64,000 bases of DNA from Aneurinibacillus sp. REN35 (lineage in GTDB: Bacteria; Bacillota; Bacilli; Aneurinibacillales; Aneurinibacillaceae), in contig NZ_JBFTXJ020000002.1 of NCBI RefSeq assembly GCF_041379945.2, positions 1 through 64,000 of the forward strand, written 5' to 3'. How positions within the stretch are numbered: position 1 is the first letter of the stretch; the number at the start of each line of letters is the position of its first letter. The position numbers were made by a program, and so were the translations under genes. Shown piece by piece: positions 42,971 through 50,986 of this stretch. The notes under the pieces were generated by a model, which ran no database searches, was not told the DNA's origin, and was given only the letters and a program-made list of their open reading frames with translations.

Positions 42971-45900
42971 ATGCTTAAAAGCCCTTCTTCTAAAAGAACG
43001 CGGCCTATAGCACTAACCGTTTTACTCTTTGTTTTTACCTTTATTTCCATTTGTGCAAATGAAAAATCTTTTGCGGCAGCATCTAATGCCCAAGTGTTAA
43101 CATCCTATACGTATTTTAATGGTAGTTATTCAGGTAGCGTAAAAAGCTATGTTTATAGTGATGGAACACACATTAGTGAAAGTCCTACCCCTCCTTCAAA
43201 TGCAAAATGGATAGTAGCTAAGAAAATTTATGATGATGAATGGTCTTCATATTCCCGGGATGAAGTATATCTTTATAGTAAAGATAATCAGGTACGAGAG
43301 ACTACTGATCCACTCTCCATACCGGTAGATGCACGTTGGGCGACGCTTTCCAGATTCAAAATTGAAACAATGGAAAACAAGGAAATACGTTATCAGACGT
43401 ACAAATATAGCGTGGATGGCATTCAGGAAGTTACATCTAGTACAATCCCACCATCTTATGCTCTATGGGTAACTTTGGCTCATTTCAATAATGGGTGGGC
43501 TAGTCCAACAAATGATACATCCAATGAGCAATTTGATACGTATGTTACGAATAACCCTGTTACTAGCCCGCCAACAGGATCCATTACAATAAACTCTGGG
43601 GCAGCCTATACATCCTCTTCTACTGTCACATTAGAAGTGAATGCCTCTGATCCAGAAAACGATTCTCTTAACATGAGGTTTTCTAATGACAATGCAACGT
43701 GGAGCAGTTGGGAAACAGTATCCGCGACCAAGGCTTGGTCGCTTGTAGCAGGAGACGGGAACAAAGCCGTCTATATGCAAATCCAGGATGCAAGTGGATT
43801 AGTATCCGATACGTATTCCGATACCATTATTTTAGATACGACAGTGCCGGATACTTCTATTACGTCACACCCTGCAGGAATGACAAGTAGCACAGGAGCG
43901 ACATTTACGTTTACCTCAAATGAGGGAAGCAGCTCATTTGAATGCAGTCTGGATGGGGGCGCATATACAGCGTGCACTTCTCCTGTTACGGTCTCAGGTT
44001 TAAGTTCAGGCAGCCATACTTTTGCTGTACGAGCAAAGGATGCAGCAAGAAATATAGATGGAACTCCAGCGATGTATGCATGGATGATTGATACAGTACC
44101 GCCGATTATGACAGGGGTAAGTAATGGTCAAAAAGTTAATACTGACTTAACCATTTCATTTAATGAAGGAACAGCTACATTAAACGGCTTGCTCTTTACA
44201 AACGGTACAACAATAAGTAATGAAGGCTTCTATACTTTGGTTGTAACAGATGCTGTGGGAAATACAACAACGATTTCTTTTACGATAGACAAAACACCAC
44301 CAACGGGCTCGTTTACGATTAATAACGGAGCGGCGTTTACATCAAGCGACAGTGTCACACTTGATATTACCGAGAGTGGAAGTACTGATATGCGGTTCTC
44401 CAATGATGGAAGTACATGGAGTAGCTGGGAAACAGTAAAGTCTACTAAGAGTTGGATTCTTACTGCTGGAGATGGTAGCAAAACCGTTCATATGCAGCTG
44501 CGTGATGATGCAGGAAATGAACTTTCTCTTACGAACTCCATTACATTGGCAGGTCCGCCAGAAGCACCACGGATAACTGCGGATGACATAAATAATGTCA
44601 TCATGGGTTTAACAACAGCTATGGAGTTTAGTGTAGACGGAGGCTCGTATATCCAGTATACAGGGAATAACCATCCAAATCTAAGTGGAAACCATACGGT
44701 GAGAGTAAGGGTTGCAGCTAATGCGGTAACGGGAGCACCTGCCGGAGCAGAGACAGTCCTCACGTTTACAACGAATCCTCCACCTACTGTGACTCAGCTA
44801 ACTCTCACACCTTCTACGGCAACCATTGAGGTAGGGACAACGCAGCAGTATAGAGCAATAGCTGAATTTACGGATGGTGCAACTACAGATGTAACGAGCT
44901 TATCAACATGGTCGGTAGATAAACCAGCGATAGCAGGTGTTACGAACGGACTGGTCAACATTACATCGGCCGATACAGTTACGGTTACGGCTGATTATCA
45001 GGGGACTCTTGGAACAGCTACCCTTCTTGGAATAGAAACGCCACCTCCTGCACCGACCGTAACGAGCATTGGAGTGACACCGGATACCATTACCTTGTTG
45101 CCGGGAGCCACACATCAGTTATATGTGGAAGCGACAATGTCCAATGGAAGCACAAAAGATGTGACAGCAGGATCGGAAGGAACTACTTATTTATCGGCCA
45201 ATACGAATCTGGTAACAGTCAGCCCAAATGGATTGATTACGGTTGCATCTGGAGCGCAGTCAGGAACGGTAGGAGTAACCATCATAAACAATGGTCATAC
45301 CAAAAACGTAGCTCTTGTAATTACACAGCCTAGCCAGCCGCTGTCTGCCAATGCGAATCTGCGTAATCTTACCGTGAATCAAGGAATAATCAATCCGGTA
45401 TTTGATCCAGGTGTAACAAAGTATACGCTCACTCTTTCAAATCAAAGTACGTCCATTGACTTGGTAGCGACTTTAGATGATACGAATGCATCGATAACAA
45501 TAAATGGTCAGATGCAAAATAATGGTGTAATAAAACCCATCTCTGTTCCTGAAGGAAACAGTGTAGTAGTAATTGTAGTGACTGCTGAGGATGGTACAAC
45601 GAAAACGTATAAGCTTACCTTATACCGTGCGTACGCTTCGAGTGGGGGAAGTGGTGGAGGGGGAGGCTCCTCTTCGTCTACGGTGCCAGTACCTCCTACG
45701 GAAGTGAAGCAACCGGAGTCGCCAAAGGTTCAGCCTTCCCCAACTGTTTTTAACGATACAGAGAAACACTGGGCAAAAGAAAAGATTCAAGGGGCTGTGC
45801 AAAAGGGGCTAGTAAGTGGCTATCCAGATGGAAGCTTCCGGCCAAATCAACCAGTAACACGAATTCAATGGGTATCACTACTTGCACGTGCCTTACAATT

Positions 45901-46276
45901 ACAGGGTGAAGAGGAAGTAACCTCTTTCCATGATCAGGGAGAAGTTCCAAAATGGGCGGAACAATCTCTTTCCCTTATAGTAAAAAAAGGACTTGTCAGT
46001 GGTTACCCGGATGGCACATTCCGTCCGAATCAGGAAATTACACGAGTAGAAATGGCTAGTATTCTTGCACGTGCTCTGAAGTTAGAAGTGAAGAATAATC
46101 CACCGACAACATTTTCAGATAATAAGGAAATTCCAAAATGGGCACAAGGCTCTGTAAATGCTTTGTTTGAGAAAGGTGTAATCCGCGGCCGAGGCGGTAA
46201 TCAATTTGCACCTAATGATTTAACTACCCGAGCAGAGGCTGTTGTTTTTCTTCTTAATATGTTAGAACAAGAATAG
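42971..46276 (+). CDS. Large S-layer-anchored multidomain surface protein
   Basis: A 1101-residue exported protein. The signal peptide ends near S-F-A-A-A (about residue 38). Three short repeats (Y-x-Y-S-x-D-G, S-x-P-P-S-x-A-x-W, about 45-170) are followed by Ig/Fn3-like segments, two of them with the near-identical S-N-D-x-(A/S)-T-W-S-S-W-E-T-V motif. Then come two Big_2-like domains (about 600-775), a cadherin-like beta sandwich (about 780-880), a Gly/Ser linker and three C-terminal SLH domains (about 915-1101, Y-P-D-G-(S/T)-F-R-P-N). SLH domains bind pyruvylated wall polymer. The start ATG 42971 follows AAAGGGGG. Probable adhesin or S-layer-associated protein; no catalytic domain seen. Confidence 0.88.
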   Translation: MLKSPSSKRTRPIALTVLLFVFTFISICANEKSFAAASNAQVLTSYTYFNGSYSGSVKSYVYSDGTHISESPTPPSNAKWIVAKKIYDDEWSSYSRDEVYLYSKDNQVRETTDPLSIPVDARWATLSRFKIETMENKEIRYQTYKYSVDGIQEVTSSTIPPSYALWVTLAHFNNGWASPTNDTSNEQFDTYVTNNPVTSPPTGSITINSGAAYTSSSTVTLEVNASDPENDSLNMRFSNDNATWSSWETVSATKAWSLVAGDGNKAVYMQIQDASGLVSDTYSDTIILDTTVPDTSITSHPAGMTSSTGATFTFTSNEGSSSFECSLDGGAYTACTSPVTVSGLSSGSHTFAVRAKDAARNIDGTPAMYAWMIDTVPPIMTGVSNGQKVNTDLTISFNEGTATLNGLLFTNGTTISNEGFYTLVVTDAVGNTTTISFTIDKTPPTGSFTINNGAAFTSSDSVTLDITESGSTDMRFSNDGSTWSSWETVKSTKSWILTAGDGSKTVHMQLRDDAGNELSLTNSITLAGPPEAPRITADDINNVIMGLTTAMEFSVDGGSYIQYTGNNHPNLSGNHTVRVRVAANAVTGAPAGAETVLTFTTNPPPTVTQLTLTPSTATIEVGTTQQYRAIAEFTDGATTDVTSLSTWSVDKPAIAGVTNGLVNITSADTVTVTADYQGTLGTATLLGIETPPPAPTVTSIGVTPDTITLLPGATHQLYVEATMSNGSTKDVTAGSEGTTYLSANTNLVTVSPNGLITVASGAQSGTVGVTIINNGHTKNVALVITQPSQPLSANANLRNLTVNQGIINPVFDPGVTKYTLTLSNQSTSIDLVATLDDTNASITINGQMQNNGVIKPISVPEGNSVVVIVVTAEDGTTKTYKLTLYRAYASSGGSGGGGGSSSSTVPVPPTEVKQPESPKVQPSPTVFNDTEKHWAKEKIQGAVQKGLVSGYPDGSFRPNQPVTRIQWVSLLARALQLQGEEEVTSFHDQGEVPKWAEQSLSLIVKKGLVSGYPDGTFRPNQEITRVEMASILARALKLEVKNNPPTTFSDNKEIPKWAQGSVNALFEKGVIRGRGGNQFAPNDLTTRAEAVVFLLNMLEQE

Positions 46277-46578
46277 TGTTTGTGCAGATAGAAGAGCAGA
46301 ACAGTAAATACGTGTACTCAGTTATAGTTAAGGCCTCCCGCTTATCCGGGAGGCCTGATTTTGTTAGAGATTTTAAAGGGCATAGCAAAGAGTTGCGGTC
46401 TGAAATAGGGTTAAACAGGTCCTTTCGCGCTGTTTTCTTGACCACGCATTTGACCACATCCTGATTTTATTCCTTTGTTTTTCTTTCTTTTCTTTTACAT
46501 ATAATAGAGAAAATACCATACGTAACTTTTACTTTGACATCAAATTTTCTTGATTTTTTCCACGTTGTTACTTTATGT
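46277..46578. other. Gap after the SLH gene
   Basis: It holds the SLH gene terminator (46331-46360), a second TTGACCACAT (46450-46459) and AT-rich sequence leading into the second copy of the 55-bp repeat. No gene is supported. Confidence 0.5.
46331..46360 (+). terminator. Terminator of the SLH protein gene
   Basis: AGGCCTCCCG / CGGGAGGCCT perfect stem with a short T-rich tail. Confidence 0.8.
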
Positions 46579-46633
46579 CAACAAACACTCAGCCATTCCC
46601 CAGGAAGAAAGAGACGATGCAACGATGCGTCCA
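46579..46633 (+). repeat. 55-bp direct repeat, copy B
   Basis: Exact copy of 42221-42275 in the same orientation, without the start codon or the 3' half of the small gene it comes from. It abuts the remnant at 46634-46764. Confidence 0.95.
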
Positions 46634-46764
46634 CGATATTTATTATCCCCTGGATTATAATGCACATTTCTAATACCTGTCTTCTTAAGCTTAAAATCTG
46701 GATGATAGGTAAAGAAACATTCAGAAACCTTATCGACATTAGGATTGGTCTCTAACTGTTTCAT
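46634..46764 (-). pseudogene. Possible transposase 5' remnant
   Basis: From ATG 46764 the product begins K-Q-L-E-T-N-P-N-V-D-K-V and continues F-x-Y-H-P-D-F-K-L-K, which resembles the N-terminus of HTH proteins of IS3-like transposases (N-P-N-V...F-K). There is no ribosome site and the frame runs straight into the 55-bp repeat at 46633, so the gene is cut off there. The family is tentative. Confidence 0.35.
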
Positions 46765-46794
46765 TTATATAGTAATCGAGTATAAAGGATGCCT

Positions 46795-47112
46795 TTATTT
46801 TTTTGCTTTTGAATAAATCGGTAAACCATTATCATCTACACATAAAAGCATATAACCACCAGCTACATTTTGTAACTCAGTTTCGTCTAATTCATACTCA
46901 TTTTTTTTCAAGTCTGGAAGTACAACAGTTAAATGTGCACCAGCGTTATCAACTATCTGTAATTTGAATCCTTCAGGTAAATCTAAGCCTACTACTTGCT
47001 TAACAGCATTTGACGGATTCCTTAAAGCAAGCTTACGAAACTCTGCATCCGTAGATGCTTTCTCTTGAAATTGGATGATTGCTTGATCTAATTTTTCGTT
47101 ATTCCATTCCAT
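46795..47112 (-). CDS. NHLP-leader RiPP precursor peptide (orphan)
   Basis: A 105-residue precursor of the nitrile-hydratase-like leader (NHLP) class. The leader (about 1-86) shows A-E-F-R-K-L-A-L-R-N-P-S-N-A-V-K, then L-D-L-P-E-G-F-K-L-Q-I-V-D-N and L-T-V-V-L-P, and ends in E-L-(Q)-N-V-A-G-G, a double-Gly site for a peptidase-ABC exporter. The predicted core is about 19 residues (Y-M-L-L-C-V-D-D-N-G-L and a basic tail) with a single Cys. The start ATG 47112 follows AGGAGG. No cyclodehydratase, radical-SAM, LanM or exporter gene is in the window, so maturation must be encoded elsewhere or the gene is relict. Confidence 0.85.
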   Translation of the reverse strand: MEWNNEKLDQAIIQFQEKASTDAEFRKLALRNPSNAVKQVVGLDLPEGFKLQIVDNAGAHLTVVLPDLKKNEYELDETELQNVAGGYMLLCVDDNGLPIYSKAKK

Positions 47113-47177
47113 ATCTACATTCCTCCTCGTATTCTTTGAATGCCATGCATTGATTATAATTTAAGAAGGGATAGATG

Positions 47178-47257
47178 AAACTGTAATTCAAACTACAAAC
47201 AATTCATTTTTATTCCTCTAAATAAAAATTACAGGTTTGTAGTCTGAGCTACAGTTT
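47178..47257. promoter_or_regulatory. Mirror-image operator pair in the divergent NHLP/secreted-protein promoter region
   Basis: Two 23-base arms (47178-47200 and 47235-47257) are inverted copies with 20 of 23 matches, 34 bases apart. Each arm is itself a dyad of form TGTAR-N6-YTACA; the right arm is perfect (TGTAG, TCTGAG, CTACA). The left arm abuts a minus-strand promoter (TTTCAT, 16 bases, TATAAT near 47153-47180). The right arm abuts the plus-strand extended -10 TGTTAGAAT (47272-47280). The symmetry suggests one regulator acting on both genes. Confidence 0.7.
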
Positions 47258-47327
47258 TATCCTGTTTACCTTGTTAGAATGAATTCATCAAGATTCATAC
47301 AACGAAATGGTATAAAAGGAGTTGCTC

Positions 47328-47654
47328 ATGATGAAAAAGAAACTTATTGGCGGACTGATGATTGCCACTATGGTATTCTCTAGCGCCGGGGCCGTATCTG
47401 CTGGAAGTATTGGAAATGTAAATGGGATCGATGTAAGAAATATGGATGTAGAGACGGCTTTAATGCTTGTTCAATCACAACGACAACAACTGTTGGATGC
47501 TCAACTGCAAGATCAAATAAACAATGCTCAGCAAATGGATATGCTGCGGCTTCAGAATCTTTCGAACAAGCGTAATGAAGCATTTGATGTTATGACGAAC
47601 TTTATTAAAAAGATGCAGGATAGTAGAAGCTCAATTATCGGCAATATGCGCTAA
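47328..47654 (+). CDS. Secreted Gln/Met-rich small protein
   Basis: A 108-residue exported protein. A basic start and hydrophobic stretch end in a signal peptidase I site near A-V-S-A. The mature part (about 80 residues) begins G-S-I-G-N-V-N-G and continues as a Gln/Asn/Met-rich helix with S-Q-R-Q-Q-L-L-D-A-Q-L-Q-D-Q. It has no Cys. The start is ATG 47328, 7 bases after AAAAGGAG; 47331 is possible. It is divergent from the NHLP precursor across the paired operator. No family is recognised. Confidence 0.75.
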   Translation: MMKKKLIGGLMIATMVFSSAGAVSAGSIGNVNGIDVRNMDVETALMLVQSQRQQLLDAQLQDQINNAQQMDMLRLQNLSNKRNEAFDVMTNFIKKMQDSRSSIIGNMR

Positions 47655-47660
47655 AGTCCT

Positions 47661-47690
47661 AAAGTCACTCCACGGAGTGGCTTTTTCTTT
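47661..47690 (+). terminator. Rho-independent terminator
   Basis: AAAGtCACTC / GAGTGgCTTT stem and T-rich tail after the secreted Gln-rich protein gene. Confidence 0.75.
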
Positions 47691-47803
47691 TATCGTAAAG
47701 CTGAGGTGAATATCGACAACCATACATCACTAAAAATTTCCAGTAAAGAGGTAATAAGAGAGTTGTATAGAATGTAATCTAGTATGGAAGAGGAGGAGTA
47801 GTA

Positions 47804-48409
47804 GTGAAGAAGCTAGGGACTGGGTTAGGTATATTGGTTTTATTTTTATCGTTAGCAACAACGGGGTATGCAGAAGGATGGAAGACTTTTCATATGAAGG
47901 GGTATCAATTTCAAGCGCCTTCTTATAGTAAGGAGATAGTGAAAAACTACCAATTTGATGTAATGAAGGAGACAGTTGATAAACTAGAAAACGCCGATTA
48001 TGAACTGACAATTATACTTAAGCAGAATAATGATAACAATAACAAAAACTTACTGCGGACTTCGCAGTATAAAAAAGGAACGGCGGCTTATAATAGTGCC
48101 ATTCGTATACTAAACAACTATAAAAGCTTACAACAAGCGCATAAAATCGTTGTCTGCATGAACAATAAAGACGTAACCAAAGCAATTCAATCTACCAAAG
48201 AAGGTACGGGAATCCTGCTCCAAAATAAAAAAACGCTCTTTTTTGTTTTAAGCAGGCAGGTTGGCTCAGAAAAGAAACAGGCCCTGATCGCGCTAAAGAT
48301 GGGTGCCAATAATGCAGCATACCTGGTATTTGAAAGTAGTAGGAAGGATTTTGAACCTAATTTACCTATGTTTTTAAAAGTTGTTGATACCGTTTCTTTT
48401 AAGAAATAG
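47804..48409 (+). CDS. Secreted protein of unknown function
   Basis: A 201-residue exported protein with a signal peptide ending near T-G-Y-A (about residue 23). The mature domain is basic, with alternating strands and helices (H-M-K-G-Y-Q-F-Q-A-P-S-Y, then a poly-Asn K-Q-N-N-D-N-N-N-K stretch, one Cys). It ends like PsbP/DUF1795 proteins (F-L-K-V-V-D-T-V-S-F), a weak resemblance. The start is GTG 47804 after AGGAGGAG. It follows the Gln-rich secreted protein but has its own leader. Confidence 0.7.
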   Translation: MKKLGTGLGILVLFLSLATTGYAEGWKTFHMKGYQFQAPSYSKEIVKNYQFDVMKETVDKLENADYELTIILKQNNDNNNKNLLRTSQYKKGTAAYNSAIRILNNYKSLQQAHKIVVCMNNKDVTKAIQSTKEGTGILLQNKKTLFFVLSRQVGSEKKQALIALKMGANNAAYLVFESSRKDFEPNLPMFLKVVDTVSFKK

Positions 48410-48432
48410 CGTATGGATGAATGTTTTAGTAA

Positions 48433-48503
48433 GACGCCGTACATCGAATGGGACATACGGTGATGTAAGTAGTCGGGGGTTGATCGCCCCCTCCTACTCG
48501 ATG
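48433..48503 (+). other. Possible group II intron 3'-end scar
   Basis: A GCCGTACATCG...ACATACGGTGATGT stretch (domain V-like) is followed by the hairpin GGGGG-TTGATC-GCCCCC (domain VI-like) and the ending CTCCTACTCGAT, the usual 3' boundary of several bacterial group II introns. No reverse transcriptase is present, and domain V is not clean, so this is at most a truncated remnant. Confidence 0.3.
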
Positions 48504-48557
48504 GAAAAAGGTGCATGCTATGTTTTGTGTGCTTGGGGAGAGGCAGTGGATCGTTAA

Positions 48558-49430
48558 TTAATGAATATCATGCTTTTTAAAGTTACCGCCCTTAACTTCA
48601 GCTACGTCATATACAATAACAAAGGCGTGGGCGTCAATTTCATTAATGATTTCTTTCATTTTACTTTCTTCTAACCGGTTAATAACACACGTAATTTCTT
48701 TAAATTGCTCATTTGAATAACCACCTTGAGCCAGTTTATATGTTGCCCCACGCCCTAAGCGGTTACGAATTGTTTCTACCATCAATTCGGGTTGCGTTGT
48801 AATAATTTTAAAGGTTTTAGAACCGCTTAATCCTTCTTCAACGATATGAATGACTTTAGAAGCAATAAAGTAAGCGATAGCCGATAAGATGGCCCCTTGA
48901 AGACCAAAGACTGTTGAGACAACAATAAACACAAACATGTTTAAAAATAAGATGAGATCGCTTGTTCCAAAAGGTAATTTGCGCGAAAGCAGCACAGCTA
49001 ACATATCAATCCCATCCAATGCTCCGCCATTCCGTAATGCCAATCCCATTCCAAAACCGATGATAATCCCACCAACAACGGTTATTAATAACGTATCACC
49101 TTGTATAATGGTTGGTACACGATGCATAAGACTGGTGCCGATTGCCAGTGAAGCAATCCCGATAACCGAGTAAATAGCAAAGCTTCTGCCAATTTGTTTA
49201 TATCCTAAAAATACGAACGGGATATTCAGTACTGCAATTAGCAGCCCTAGAGGTAATCCGCTTAATTGTGAACCGACGATACTTAAACCTGTTACACCCC
49301 CGTCTGATACATTGTTTGGGATTAGTACCGATTCGAGGCCATATGCTGTTATGAAGGCTCCGATAATAACCAATAGCATTCTTGAAGCCATTTTAAGCCT
49401 GTTGGATTTTTGTTTTGCGATTGTACTCAT
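48558..49430 (-). CDS. YitT-family membrane protein
   Basis: A 290-residue protein. Five or six helices in the first 200 residues carry G-(L)-E-S-V-L-I-P-N-N-V-S-D-G-G-V-T-G and G-G-A-L-D-G-I-D, hallmarks of the YitT family. A cytosolic DUF2179 domain (about 205-285) closes it. The transported substrate is unknown. The start ATG 49430 follows AAGGAGAG. Confidence 0.9.
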   Translation of the reverse strand: MSTIAKQKSNRLKMASRMLLVIIGAFITAYGLESVLIPNNVSDGGVTGLSIVGSQLSGLPLGLLIAVLNIPFVFLGYKQIGRSFAIYSVIGIASLAIGTSLMHRVPTIIQGDTLLITVVGGIIIGFGMGLALRNGGALDGIDMLAVLLSRKLPFGTSDLILFLNMFVFIVVSTVFGLQGAILSAIAYFIASKVIHIVEEGLSGSKTFKIITTQPELMVETIRNRLGRGATYKLAQGGYSNEQFKEITCVINRLEESKMKEIINEIDAHAFVIVYDVAEVKGGNFKKHDIH

Positions 49431-49674
49431 TTGACTCTCCTTGTTTCAGAATATGTTCTCTGTTCGTATTGGACACATGGAAGTAAAGTACGTTCGTATA
49501 AAATAAGATGTTTCAATCCTCACGTATCCCATTTTATCATCGTAGACATCTTGGTTTAGGCTGTTTTTATTTTCGCATGTTGTGCTCTGTGTGTCTAGAA
49601 TGTAGTCTACTAACAATTTTGTCTGTAGTTCAATAATCATATACTGGTGTTTTTCAATGAAAAGGAGAGCGATT

Positions 49675-49941
49675 ATGGTTAAGCAAGCTGGACTAGAGGA
49701 TGCGCAAACTGTAGCGGAATTGGCATTATTGCTTTGGCCTACTCATACCACAGCGGAACTTATAGAAGAAATGGAGCAATTGTTTGGAGAGAAGCATGCG
49801 GCTGTTTTTCTCGCATATACCAGCAACCAGGCAATAGGGTTTGCTCAATGTCAATTACTGACGAAGTTCGATAACAAAAGAAGTAAGCCGGTTCTCCCTA
49901 GTACAGGAAAAACCGGCTTTTTGTCTCTGAAAATTGTATGA
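49675..49941 (+). pseudogene. Truncated AAC(6')-type aminoglycoside acetyltransferase
   Basis: The first 55 residues read like the N-terminus of aminoglycoside 6'-N-acetyltransferases (G-L-E-D-A...L-A-L-L-L-W-P-T-H-T, then A-V-F-L-A-Y...A-I-G-F-A-Q-C-Q-L). The acetyl-CoA-binding part that should follow is missing. Instead the frame runs through a terminator stem (49885-49924) and stops. The start ATG 49675 follows AAGGAGAG. At 88 residues it cannot form a GNAT domain, so it is not expected to confer resistance. Confidence 0.75.
49885..49924 (+). terminator. Terminator fused to the truncated acetyltransferase gene
   Basis: AAGCCGGTT / AACCGGCTT stem with TTTTT, inside the reading frame of the broken gene. 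Confidence 0.8.
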
Positions 49942-49980
49942 GCGTAGGGCTTAACAGCCAATACGGCGGAAACAATCCAT

Positions 49981-50892
49981 TTATCTATATCCCTCTGCGT
50001 TGGCCGGTTTTCCAGCTTCCTGAACTTCAACTAAGTATCTGAAGCAATCTGGCTGCGATCCGTCTATATCAAAAAAATTATACATTTTAGCCAACTGACC
50101 GCTTGATAGTGAATGTCCATTTAAACGATCTTTAGCTGGGTCTGCTGCGATGGCAGTAACCGCTCGTCCTGTAAAACGTGGGGTTTCAGAGATAACGAAA
50201 TGAGGTTCCTTTTTTGTCGCATCCATCCAGTTCTCTTCCGTAACCCCAAATTCCTCAAGCATGATTTCCGAACGCATCCATCCTGGTGTAAGAGAGATCG
50301 CCGTGCATCCATAAGGGGAGATCTCATGTGCCAAAGCCTTAGCGATCCGATTGATTGTAGTTTTCACTATATCATAGAACAAACATAGACGGTAATTATC
50401 GCGATTATATTCTTCTGTACCGTCTGTCATTTCGACAACCAATCCGCCCTTATTTTTTATTAGCAGGGGAAGCGCATAATGATTGGTAATGATATGAGTA
50501 TCAATAGCCAAATGCAGCATTCGTAATCCTTTTTCCAGTGAGTGCTCCCAGACGGGGGTATTCCATTCTACTAAATATTCACCTCCCCAAATATCATTTA
50601 CCAGTATATCTAGCCGTCCGTGTTCCTTCTCAATTCTTTTAATTAGGGCTTGGACCTGTTCATGAACAAGATGGTCCACTTGAACAGCAATTCCGATGCC
50701 GCCTACATCATTTACTAACTCTGCGGTTTCTTCAATCGTTTCAGGGCGTCCGTATTCAGACATCTGATGTCGTGTTGTACGTCCAGTGATATAGACGGTA
50801 GCTCCTGCTGCACCTAATTCCATCGCAATGCCGCGTCCTGCGCCTCTTGTTCCACCCGCTACCAAAGCAACTTTTCCAGCTAGAGGTTTCAT
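49981..50892 (-). CDS. SDR-family oxidoreductase
   Basis: A 303-residue short-chain dehydrogenase. The cofactor loop G-G-T-R-G-A-G-R-G-I and the T-G-R-T segment favour NADP. The N-N-A-G-like motif appears as V-N-D-I-W-G-G, and the catalytic Y-x3-K as Y-D-I-V-K. At about 300 residues it is longer than classical SDRs, with a C-terminal extension. The start ATG 50892 follows AAAGGAG. It is divergent from the WYL regulator, its likely controller. Confidence 0.85.
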   Translation of the reverse strand: MKPLAGKVALVAGGTRGAGRGIAMELGAAGATVYITGRTTRHQMSEYGRPETIEETAELVNDVGGIGIAVQVDHLVHEQVQALIKRIEKEHGRLDILVNDIWGGEYLVEWNTPVWEHSLEKGLRMLHLAIDTHIITNHYALPLLIKNKGGLVVEMTDGTEEYNRDNYRLCLFYDIVKTTINRIAKALAHEISPYGCTAISLTPGWMRSEIMLEEFGVTEENWMDATKKEPHFVISETPRFTGRAVTAIAADPAKDRLNGHSLSSGQLAKMYNFFDIDGSQPDCFRYLVEVQEAGKPANAEGYR

Positions 50893-50937
50893 TGCGTTCA
50901 CTCCTTTTTCTCGATAGATATAGTATAATTACTAATG

Positions 50938-50954
50938 ATGACATCTCTTGTCAT
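50938..50954. promoter_or_regulatory. Palindromic operator between the SDR and WYL regulator genes
   Basis: ATGACA-TCTCT-TGTCAT, a perfect 6-base dyad with 5-base centre, lies 45 bases from one start and 32 from the other. A TATAAT on the plus strand lies just to the left (50923-50929). Confidence 0.55.
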
Positions 50955-50986
50955 ATAAAAAGTATCTTTTTGTAAGGTGGGAAAAT

